From Corbicula japonica (Eukaryota; Mollusca; Bivalvia; Venerida; Cyrenidae): 64,000 bases of DNA. The notes below the pieces were generated by a model that saw nothing but the letters and a program-made list of their open reading frames with translations, was not told the DNA's origin and made no database searches. This document shows, in pieces, positions 1-10,000 of this stretch. Where the stretch lies: NCBI GenBank assembly GCA_038501625.1, contig JAZAYU010000006.1, forward strand, positions 11,144,181 to 11,208,180, written 5' to 3'. The position numbers and the translations under genes are program-made. The number at the start of each line of letters is the position of its first letter. Position 1 is the stretch's first letter.

Positions 1-149
1 TATATCAGTTTTCCTTTTAAAACTCATGCAGTGATTTTATCTTGATGTATCTTGTTGTGTTTTAAAATATGAAGACAACTTACCCATTCCATTCTCACAA
101 ATTCAAATAAAATGAGAGTTGTAGATAGAACAATGATGAAGTATATGAA

Positions 150-1330
150 ACAAAAAATATCTTTAAAAAAAAGATAAACGGCGTAGATGGTATATTGGTT
201 TGAAATGATGCAATTTATAGCTGCTATTATTCACTTCATATTGATTTGTACGTGTAAATTAAATCATTTCATTGAGATACCTACACAATGACTTAAATTT
301 TTAAATTAAAATTTGAACGTAAAATTACATACCACACATAATAAGGAACAGATAATTAGATTTTAGTTTTATTTATAAATGTGAATTTTATAATTATGAA
401 AAACGTATTTTAAAGGTCTTGGCTTTATTTATACCTTAAACATAATAAAAAACAATGTATCAATTACCGAGATAATAAATAAATTTAGTAAAGATCTTAA
501 GACTTATTGTTAGCAATAAAAGAGTAATAAACATTTATAATTGTTTTCTTTGTTAAGAGAATTTCTTATGAATATGAAACAATTCTAGAATATACCGCAA
601 TTTTCTACACTATGACATCTATATGCTTTAATAGCAATCTTTTAAAAATCATCTCCTGAAAACAGCCACGCTAACATGTTCTAAGATCTGACTTTAGTGC
701 GATTTCTTTAATATTATAGTTATAGTTTTTTCGCGTAATACATTACACGTAGTTGCCAGATTTAAGACAAGTAAACACATCGTAAAATCCTCAGTCGTGA
801 TAAAGAATGAATTTTTATGTAAGAAACCTTTTGTAAAGGGTCTTGATTTTGTTTATTCTTACAACATAATGTATTAGATGTATATCAATTGCTGAAAGAA
901 TAAAAAAAAATTAAGAGAAGATTTTAAATAGCGAACTCATTGTTTATAACGCGTAGCATATTTTAGGCAGTTCCACATACTTTCACTTTCATGTTGGATA
1001 GGTTGATAAAAAGTGACTGTATGTTTTTACAAATAAACCTTACCAGTGACGACTACAATAGTTTGCCTCATTTCAACATCTTTCGACTAAAAAGAAAAGC
1101 AAAGATCTAAACGTCACAGATATCATCGTTTCAAACAAAGTAAACTAATTGTTTAAAAATCCCACTAGATACCTCTCCAACCTGCGAGATGCCTCTCTGA
1201 TGTAAATAGCTACCAATCGAAATAGTTTATTTCTTTTTCCCGCTGCATAATAATAGAATACGAGTATTATTTACAACACTTCATTGGTTAATTAATTAGG
1301 TCAAAAGTGAGCTTAGACAGCTACGCCGAA
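150..1330 (+). repeat. Duplicated block, copy A
   Basis: About 1.2 kb that aligns in the same orientation with 54650-56060, apart from small indels and substitutions. Shared landmarks include the stretches around 185-230, 398-420, 560-620, 740-830 and 1200-1330. Copy A has about 180 bp (roughly 1020-1199) that copy B lacks. Copy B has a 410-bp transposon at the position corresponding to 398-404 here. No coding potential was recognised. It could be a segmental duplication or two members of a long dispersed repeat; a genome-wide copy count would separate these. Bases 1-149 hold nothing I recognise. Confidence 0.8.
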
Positions 1331-1954
1331 AAACAAGATTTTTGATAAAGAAACAGTCAAGCAAAATATTGCAATGACTTTTTATAATAAGAGAAGATTT
1401 AAACTATTGACTTTAGAGACGAAATAAAACCAAGCAGAACGAAAAGATGTCCGCTAATTTTAGAAGGAGATTAATGAGACCGCACATTTCGTACATTTTT
1501 AAAACAGTATCCTGTTAATGGTAAATAAAAGCCAGCAGAATTCACTAAAAGGGAAACAATATTACATACGATCACTTGGTGAAAGGTGAACCATTCATTA
1601 AATCAGCCTGTACAGTCACATTTCACATTATGACCGGACAAACTAGACCTTCTTAGGCAATATTGAAATAAAAACGACACAAGAAAAAGAAAGAGTTATA
1701 ATTTGACAACATCGACAGGAAACCATATAAACCACGCTTCCAAGTGTCCATGGCAACAAATCAGACAAGATCTCACAAAATAACCGACATTGCTTTGTTT
1801 ATTTGGAAAGAATATTGGCAATATGTCAGGGATACTACTTCTCATTAGATGCTGCATTTTGATTAATTTATAGTGGAATTAAAGACAAAAAATTACAGTC
1901 TTGATAAGAACCTGCGACCATGTCAACAATTTGTATGCTATCAAAAGTGTTATA
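1331..1954. other. No recognisable feature
   Basis: AT-rich sequence with many stops in all frames. I see no repeat partner in the window, no RNA gene and no domain. The short open stretch from 1901 runs into the adjoining transposon and is not credible as a gene. Confidence 0.6.
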
Positions 1955-2877
1955 CAGTCGAACTTTGATGGCTCGAACACCGATCGCTCGAACACCACCC
2001 TTCTTTCGAACAATTCGCCCGGTCCCGAACTAGAACTCTATATTTTCTATATTGTTCTACCTTCGATGGCACGAACTACCTATAACACCAATCAAGGTCC
2101 CGACAGTTAGTTTTCAATATTTTTGACACCCCTTGGCTCGAACAGACTGTTATCGCTAATCATCAAAGGTGCGAACAAAGGCGCGAACATGTCTCACAAA
2201 TTACGACGATGCGCTTTTTAGTTAAGTCGTTTTAAAACACATTAAAGCAGGCGGTTTTAGTTTGATTGCGTGTAAATTTATACCACACAAATCATAATAA
2301 TAAATAAACGTTATTTGTTTTTTTTTAAGAATAATGTTTTATCGTATTTATAAAATTAATAAGAAAATTATAGAAGTTTATTTTTCGCGAGAACGTTATT
2401 TCAAACATTATTTTTGATTCTAAACTAACGAATTCCACAATGCGGCTTCAAATTCTAAAAAAAGTTCGGCAGATGATCAACTAGCCGAGAAACTTAGTGA
2501 AGGGCCCGATAACGGGGGAGAGGTGAGTTGGCAACAGGAAGTAGCGAGCGCCGAGCAACTTAGTGAAAGACCCGGCTATGGTGGTAAGAGGGGGAGGGGG
2601 GGTGTTAGCTAGGTCGGAAGCAAGGCACTTAACGAAAATTGGACAGCAAATCTCTAGAGTTCAAATACCTTGTCATCACAGAGGTTAAAGGGGGCAAATA
2701 TTCTATGAGATAATATATTAAATACATTGAAATAAGAACAATTATGAATTGTTACGCGTGATCCTAGTTTAGTGAACAGAAACCCATTCCCCCTTACCAA
2801 CCACGGATCGCTCGAACTACCGATGGCTCGAACAAATCTGCCGGTCCCGTGGAGTTCGAGCCATCGAAGTTCGACTG
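1955..2877. mobile_element. Pogo/Tigger-like non-autonomous DNA transposon (MITE), 923 bp
   Basis: The left end starts CAGTCGAACTTTGATGGCTC and the right end is its near-perfect reverse complement, finishing GAAGTTCGACTG. The element is flanked by TA on both sides (1953-1954 and 2878-2879), the target duplication expected of Tc1/mariner/pogo elements. CAGT...ACTG ends are typical of the pogo/Tigger branch. Both subterminal regions carry repeated GGCTCGAAC-type motifs (for example 1970-2010, 2130-2190, 2805-2835). There is no transposase frame inside. An open stretch near 2430-2615 (Glu/Ser/Gly-rich) is not recognisable. The element is presumably moved in trans. Confidence 0.8.
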
Positions 2878-2981
2878 TACAATGTCAAGCGTTTGAAGAT
2901 TTACCCAATCTTTCTTCCATTATAAGTAGTATAATGAACACTGTTGTATTATTACATTTATAATACCATTGTCTTTTTCAG

Positions 2982-3122
2982 TTTTACACTTATTGTTTCT
3001 GTGGCTATGGTTTGGTTCAGCCGACAAATGAAAGACCGGAATCCGAATGCACAACATATTGTGCCGGAAATCCAAGTCAGATATGTGGCGGTGGTTATCG
3101 GGGATCATTATATGTGTTGTAG
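2982..3122 (+). CDS. WSC-domain C-terminal half, partial exon
   Basis: A pyrimidine-rich tract ending TTTTTCAG forms a good splice acceptor at 2979-2981, followed in phase 0 by a frame reading FYTYCFCGYG, then a spacer and C-x3-C-x-GNPSQICGGG-x-RGSLY, ending at TAG 3120-3122. Spacing of the cysteines and the GNPSQ-CGG-SLY signature match the second half of a WSC domain, a carbohydrate-binding Cys-rich module of secreted or membrane proteins. The first half of the domain, with upstream exons, is not seen nearby; a MITE ends only about 100 bp upstream. It may be the last exon of a live gene or a pseudogene fragment. A close relative lies at 58932-59071. Confidence 0.55.
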   Translation, partial: FYTYCFCGYGLVQPTNERPESECTTYCAGNPSQICGGGYRGSLYVL

Positions 3123-3965
3123 ACGCTTTGACCATAATTATCAGGCTCCCAAGGTTTCAAAAGTAAAATTGGATAAACACGGATCTTCTATCTGGTTGGT
3201 TGAAATAAAGCACTGTCTCTGAACTGAGTTCATATTAACTCGTAAATGGTTGGTTTTGTTCATTTGTTACAACTTATTTACATGTGGACATTATTTTTTT
3301 GTCATACCGACAAAATAGTACTACACTTTTAAATAATTGTTAGTAAAGTCAAAAGATTTCTGTTCAATTTTGATGTACATGTAAATGTTGTTTGCTGTGG
3401 TGGTGGTCGTATATCATTTTATAAGTTATCGATTTTCATATCGAATGTTTTCGCATTGAAAGACAAATTTACACTTTCAAAGAAAATTTGTATTCGAATA
3501 TTTGAGAAAACGGCAGCCGATTGATAATGGAGGTTAAATGTCGATAAAAATGCTTTTTAACAGGAGTACGGTGCTCTTTATATGATTGAAATCGATCCAG
3601 TAATTACTGAGAAATAAGCAAAAACTTACCTGAAGCGAGTGAATTTGTATGTGCACGACATCCAAAAAGTCACGTGGTATAGCCACCCTGAAAGTTCTCT
3701 TTTCATCTATTTCACAGCAGCGTGGTTTGTGCCGTGTAACGGATGTTAAAAGTCTCCCCGTACATACAATGAGTGCTGTTATAAGTTTAGTCCTTGAAAG
3801 GTCGTTGAGCACTTATCTGTATTAACAGTACATCTAAAACTACTTTTGGCGTGCTCTGTGATATGAAGGATTTGGTTTCTCAGTTCCACTGTCAAAATTC
3901 TATTCTATGCTGTTCCGCCCATTGACTTTTCGTTTAGGACAAACCCATTCTTGTATATATATACC
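3123..3965. other. Non-coding stretch with one short repeat fragment
   Basis: AT-rich DNA without recognisable genes. Bases about 3740-3790 match the 5' part of the SINE-like repeats at 51815 and 59833 (the AAAAGTCTCCCCG block), lying about 630 bp downstream of the WSC exon. A related block lies about 775 bp downstream of the second WSC exon. Confidence 0.5.
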
Positions 3966-3969
3966 CTAC

Positions 3970-4200
3970 GCAGCTGAACATGGAATGGCATTAATCTGAA
4001 AAACACGCATTTCAGGTTTCATGTTCACCGCCATTTACATACCATAATTTATAATGGATCTACATTGTACTGTTTACTTGACTATTTGTAAATATTGAGA
4101 TGTACTCAACCCGTTGCTAGGTGGCGTGGTCAGTAATATGCATTTCCATTACTACCAATGAACAGGCTTAAATCTGTAAATTCAAAAAGAAAGGTTACCA
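3970..4200 (+). repeat. Fragment of a dispersed repeat, probably the 5' region of a LINE
   Basis: Matches 25757-25925 in the same orientation (ATTAATCTGAAAA, CATGTTCACCGCCA, TGTAAATATTGA, GCATTTCCATT blocks in the same order). The second copy lies directly upstream of a decayed LINE reverse transcriptase, so this is inferred to be a LINE 5' fragment. No frame is preserved here. Confidence 0.5.
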
Positions 4201-4409
4201 ACATGATATTCTATAGCGCTCTGCAGGTCTGGTACTTAGCCCATCTACAGTTTATCATAATGCTTACCTCTTTGGTTGCACGACAGTGGCAGGGGTTTAA
4301 GAGTTTATGAAGGTTTTAAGGGTAATCTTTTTTTTAAAAGAACCTTGAAGCTCGATTTGTTTCTTTTATCCCAGTCATTGTGTTCTTGCTGATTTGACTT
4401 CAGGTATTC

Positions 4410-5340
4410 TTGTCTCGGTAAGATCATTGGGAACCCACCCTTTTGGCTTTGCTTTTCAATGCTATTAGCTTCTTATGATTTATATGTTTGTGTGCTTTTG
4501 CACGTAACATTGTTGAGCTCATGGGTGGGTTGGAGTTATTTCACAAAGACAACGTGTAACTGTTTTGTGATATGATAACTGTTGAGGCAAGTGTGAGGTT
4601 GGTGCACCCAAGTACCTGGTTTAAACCCCAAGTGGCAAATTGTTTTGCCACTGACAGTTCCAAGTTGGTAACCCCAAGGGTTCTCTTTTTCATAACTGTT
4701 TGTGGCGTCGTATTGGAATTTGACATACTCATAACAAACATGCTCTCTTTTCCTCTCTTCTTTTTCGCTGCGTGGGGAGGCTGTGTTTTGTGAGTGTGGC
4801 AATTCCTGATATGCATATTTCATTTTTTAAATCTAACCGAGCCTGCAATATTTTTTATATTTGTCGAGTAAAGTGACTCTCATATATTTAAGTTAAATTT
4901 GGACGAGTTTAAATTTTAAAAAAGTGAAATATGCATATCAGGAATGGCCACATCCAGCAGACACAGCCTCCCCACACAGCCAAAAAGTAGAGCGGAAAAG
5001 AGAGCATTATATTACAATAATCAGTTTCAAAATGGACGCCACAAACAATTAACAATTAAGTGAGAACCGAAGGGTTGCCGCCAGGAACGGTCAGTGGCAA
5101 AACAATTTGCCACATTGAAACCAGGTTCTAGGGTGCACAAATCTCACACCTGCCCCAACAGGCTCTGGTATCACAAAACAAGTACAAGTTGCCTTGGTGA
5201 AATAACTCCAACCCACCCATCGGCTCAACAATCTTGCATGCAAAATCATACAAACATATAAAACATAAGAAGATAAAAGCATTGCAAAGCCAAAGGGCGG
5301 GTACTCAATGATCTTACCGAGACCAGAGCTTAAGCGATAA
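4410..5340. repeat. Long inverted repeat, arms about 400 bp
   Basis: The left arm (about 4410-4830) is repeated as its reverse complement in the right arm (about 4920-5340) around a roughly 90-bp AT-rich centre. Clear pairs are ATTCCTGATATGCATATTTC at 4802 against ATATGCATATCAGGAAT at 4929, the GAGGCTGTGTTTTG and CACAGCCTCCCC segments, GGGTGGGTTGGAGTTATTTC against its complement near 5200-5220, and the CTCGGTAAGATCATTG segment against the CAATGATCTTACCGAG segment near 5310. Open frames on both strands mirror each other and are by-products. Partial single-arm relatives lie at 6405-6530 and 57710-57850, so it belongs to a dispersed family. Confidence 0.8.
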
Positions 5341-6251
5341 ACAGTGAATATTTTACTTGATATTTTGGAAAAGAATACATGAAACACCAAGCCATGGGTA
5401 ACAAATGTTAGGTCTTTCGAAACAACCTTATTGCAGGGATTTCCACTCTTTAGATGCAATGAGAAAGTTTTCTTATACAGAAAGTAACCATGATCTATCA
5501 TATTGCCACACGGTCCATTTCGTTAGAAAACGCTAACCAGTAGTTTGAAAACAAGATAATATTATTAGACCATCTGATTTTATTACATTACTTTAAGATT
5601 TCTTATAGCTGTTGAAAAGATGTCAACATGATTTTCTTAGAATAACTACAATTGGTAAAAAAATAAAACATCGACTATAACTTCATCTCATAATTTCACA
5701 GTTGTGCAGTTTGTTTCAAAGTGTGATATATTTAAGAGTGTTTATAAGTATTAAACGTTTAAAAATGAGTTCTATATTTTATTGTAATCAGTAATCAGTT
5801 TTCGAAGGTGTAGACCAAATAATTCAGTTCTTGTTCAAGATAGATATATCCACTTTAGTAAAATTACGTATGTAACGTCATTATTTTACCTAAGTGACGT
5901 CGCTAAATGTCGTCAAAGATAATATTATGTCGATTCGATAATTTCTTTTTGAATTTGTTTGAATAATTAAAAATAATGAATAATAGGTTTGAATTATAAT
6001 TTTCAACCTAAATCAACTTTAAACAATTATTCTCTAACATTTTAAGTAATCCATTAGCTTTAAGCGTAACAAATAAGGAGATCGGCACAACCTCATGCAT
6101 TCAAGACTAAACGGTGGACGACGACAAAAGGTGGGCGGCCAGAAAACATTAGGCACATGTATTCATTTTTACGGCTGATCCGTAAATACGGACATTCCTA
6201 AAAGGCAAATGATCCAATCAAATTACAGGAAAATTCTGAGCAACCTGTACT
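5341..6251. other. No recognisable feature
   Basis: AT-rich DNA dense in stops. No domain, RNA gene or repeat partner was found by eye. Confidence 0.5.
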
Positions 6252-6399
6252 GTGCCCAAGATCATAAATCTAAATCTGGAGATCAGTCTCAAATCTCAAG
6301 CATCTGACTGGCTGAAATGGGACAAGTCGCCATTTCAGCCAATCAGATCCTTGAGATTTGAGACTGATCTCAAAACTTAGTTTTGCGATCTTGGGCCCA
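6252..6399. mobile_element. Foldback MITE, copy 1 of 3
   Basis: A 148-bp near-palindrome with ends GCCCAAGATC and GATCTTGGGC. Long arms contain the segment AATCTCAAG...TCTGACTGGCTGAAATGG and its complement around a short centre. It is closely related to 44918-45054 and 45512-45648. There is no coding capacity. Confidence 0.8.
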
Positions 6400-6404
6400 G
6401 GTTT

Positions 6405-6530
6405 GTACATGAGAACCTGCTCAGTGAACGATGAGATTGGTGCACACTAGAACCTGGTTTAAACTTCTAGTGGAAAAACGTTTAGCCACTATGCGTTCCA
6501 AGGCTGTAACCCCTCGGGTTCGCATTTTCG
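6405..6530 (+). repeat. Partial copy of the 4410-5340 inverted-repeat family
   Basis: The order GATTGGTGCAC, ACCTGGTTTAAAC, AGTGG, TTCCAAG, GTAACCCC, GGGTTC follows that of 4592-4690. One arm only is present; this looks like a diverged fragment. Confidence 0.6.
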
Positions 6531-7071
6531 TTAATTGAAATCAATTAATAGTCTTTGTCTCGAGGGATTTAAACAATGTTCTACAGTGGTTCACGTCAAT
6601 TACAATAATGATGTTCGTTACGGTACTGCATACGTAATTATTTTTTTATATATATTTCTACCTTTTATTGCAAATCAGGTATTTCATAGTCTCTGATGTT
6701 TCATGGTAATGAACAGAAATTGATTTTGACTTAAGTATACATTATTTAAACAAATTAATCTACAGTAAAACTGAAAACTCAAATACTCAGGGGAATTTTG
6801 AAAATGTTCGAGTTTTCCATGGTTCTTAAGTTTTAAAGGTTTTTCTTTATGATGTTTTATTTTCAGTCAAGTCGTATATCATCTTAATTATTGAACGATG
6901 ATTTTGACACTGTATTTTGTTAATCAAAATGAGGTAAAGTACGTCAATTTATAGTTACCGTTACATTACTTAACTTATACGACATGTAAACCTGTTCGAT
7001 GTAGCAGATATTCCATTACGAGGTAGTAGAACAGTGGGCAAGGATCTCGGGCTATTATGCGATACATAAAT
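6531..7071. other. No recognisable feature before the satellite
   Basis: AT-rich DNA with no gene or repeat detected. The transition into the satellite is abrupt near 7072. Confidence 0.5.
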
Positions 7072-10000
7072 TGAAACCGCTTTTGGTTTGGGTTACTGCA
7101 TTTAAATGGAGCTTGAAGCCGTCGGTTTTCAATGGCCATTTTACAGTGCAAATACAGTGCAAAAAATGCGTGATTTTTCGGCAGTTTTCCCTATATAAAG
7201 CACCGTTGGAATAATCCAATCTCTTTGAAATTTGCACGGCGTTTAGAGGTCTCTGAGGCGAGCTTATGGGCGATGTATCAGAGCTCTAGACCGTGGGAGA
7301 GCGCTAGGTCGGGTGTAAAACCACTAAAAAAGCACAGCGTAAAATTTCGAAGTCCGAAAACGTTATACAGACGTTTCTGGTGCTCGTACTTCGAACCCAA
7401 ATGGTAGCGCCACTTAAATGCAGTAACCCGAAAACACGATTGGGTCGTGTGGCACTGATGATGGGCTACCGGAAACCGATTTTGGTTTGAGAAACTGCAT
7501 TTAAATGGAGCTTGAAGCCGTCGGTTTTCAATGGTCATTTTACAGTGCAAATACAGTGCAAAAAATGCGTGCTTTTTCGGCAGTTTTCCCTATATAAAGC
7601 TCCGTTGGAATAATCCAATATCTTTGAAATTTGCACGGCGTTTATAGGTTTCTGAGGCAAGCTTATGGGCGAAGTTTCAGAGCTCTCGACCATCGGCGAG
7701 CGCTAGGGCGGGTGTAAAACCACTAAAAACAGCACAGCGTAAAATTTCAAAGCCCGAAAACGTTATACAGACGTTTTAGGTCCTTTTACTTCGAACCCGG
7801 TTGGTAGCGCCATTTAAATGCAGTAAACCGAAAACACGATTGGGTCGTGTGGCACTGATGATGGGCTACCGGAAACCGATTTCGGTTTGGGTTACTGCAT
7901 TTAAATGGAGCTTGAAGCCGTCGGATTTCAATGGCCATTTTACAGCGCAAATACAGTGCAAAAATGCGTGTTTCTTCGGCAGTTTTCCCTATATAAAGCA
8001 CCTTTGGAATAATCCAATCTCTTTGAAATTTGCACGGCGTTTAGAGGTCTCTGAGGCGAGCTTATGGGCGAAGGTTCAGAGCTTTAGACCATCGGCGAAT
8101 GCTACGGCGGGTGTAAAACCACTAAAAAAGCACAGCATAAAATTTCAAAGTCCGAAAACGTTATACAGACGTTTTTGGTGCTCGTACTTCGAACCCTGAT
8201 GGTAGCGCCATTTAAATGCAGAAAACCGAAAACACGATTGGGTCGTGTGGCACTGATGATGGGCTACCGGAAACCGCTTTTGGTTTGGGTTACTGCATTT
8301 AAATGGAGCTTGAAGCCGTCGGTTTTCAATGGCCATTTTACAGTGCAAATACAGTGCAAAAATGCGTGTTTTTTCGGCAGTTTTCCCTATATAAAGCACC
8401 GTTGGAACGCTACGGCGGGTGTAAAACCAATAAAAGAAGCACAGCGTAAAATTTCAAAGCCCGAAAACGTTATACAGACGTTTTTGGTGCTCGTACTTCG
8501 AACCCAGATGGTAGCGCCATTTAAATGCAGTAACCCGAAAGCACGATTGGGTCGTGTGGCACTGATTATGGGCTACAGGAAACCCTTTTTGGTTTGGGTT
8601 ACTGCATTTAAATGGAGCTTGAAGCCGTCGGTTTTCAATGGCCATTTTACAGTGCAAATACAGTGCAAAAATGCGTGTTTTTTCGGCAGTTTTCCCTATA
8701 TAAAGCACCGTTGGAATAATCCAATCTCTTTGAAATTTGCACGGCGTTTAGAGGTCTCTGCGGCGAGCTTATGGGCGAAGTTTCAGAGCTCTAGACCGTC
8801 GGCGAGCGCTAGGGCGGGTGTAAAACCACTAAAAACAGCACAGCGTAAAATTTCAAGGTCCGAAAACGTGATAGAGGCGTTTCTGGTGCTCGTACTTCGA
8901 ACCCAGATGGTAGCGCCATTTAAATGCAGTAACCCGAAAACACGATTGGGTCGTGTGGCACTGATGATGGGCTACCGGAGACCGCTTTTGGTTTGGTTTA
9001 CTGCATTTAAATGGAGCTTGAAGCCGTCGGTTTTCAATGGCCATTTTACAGTGCAAATACAGTGCAAAAAATGCGTGTTTTTTCTGCAGTTTTCCCTATA
9101 TAAAGCACCGTTGGAATAATCCAATCTCTTTGAAATTTGCACGGCGTTTAGAGGTCTCTGAGGCGAGCTTATGGGCGAAGTTTCAGAGCTCTAGACTGTC
9201 GACGAGCGCTAGGGCGGGTGTAAAACCACTAAAAAAAGCACAGCGTAAAATTTCAAAGTCCGAAAACGTTATACAGACGTTTCTGGTGCTCGTACTTCGA
9301 ACCCAGATGGTAGCGCCATTTAAATGCAGTAACCCAAAAACACGATTGGGTCGTGTGGCACTGATGATGGGCTACCGGAAACCGCTTTTGGTTTGGGTTA
9401 CTGCATTTAAATGGAGCTTGAAGCCGTCGGTTTTCAATGGCCATTTTACAGTGCAAATACAGTGCAAAAATGCGTGTTTTTTCGGCAGTTTTCCCTATAT
9501 AAAGCACCGTTGGAATAATCCAATCTCCTTGAAATTTGCACGGCGTTTGGAGGTCATTGAGGCGAGCTTATGGGCGAAGTTTCAGAGCTCTTGACCGTCG
9601 GCGAGCGCTAGGGCGGGTGTAAAACCACTAAAAAAAGCACAGCATAAAATTTCAAAGCCCGAAAACGTTATACAGACGTTTTTGGTGCTCGTACTTCGAA
9701 CCCAGATGGTAGCGCCATTTAAATGCAGTAACCCGAAAACACGATTGGGTCGTGTGGCACTGATGATGGGCTACCGGAAACCGCTTTTGGTTTGGGTTAC
9801 TGCATTTAAATGGAGCTTGAAGCCGTCGGTTTTCAATGGCCATTTTACAGTGCAAGTACAGTGCAAAAAATGCGTGTTTTTTCGGCAGTTTTCCCTATAT
9901 GAAGCAGCGTTGGAATAATCCAATCTCTTTGAAATTTGCACGGCGTTTAGAGGTCTCTGAGGCGAGCTTATGGGCGAAGTTTCAGAGCTCTTGCCCGTCA

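Noticed and set aside
2430..2615. Glu/Ser/Gly-rich open stretch inside the pogo-like element
   Set aside because: No transposase motif or start context; it ends at a stop after a G-rich run.
4536..4823. Overlapping frames on both strands near 4.5-5.5 kb
   Set aside because: Products of the long inverted repeat, without domain or conserved frame.
9280..9312. tRNA-like B box on the minus strand of each satellite unit (GGGTTCGAAGTACGAGCACCA region)
   Set aside because: No matching A box at the right distance and the T-arm does not pair, so it is not a tRNA or a clear SINE head.
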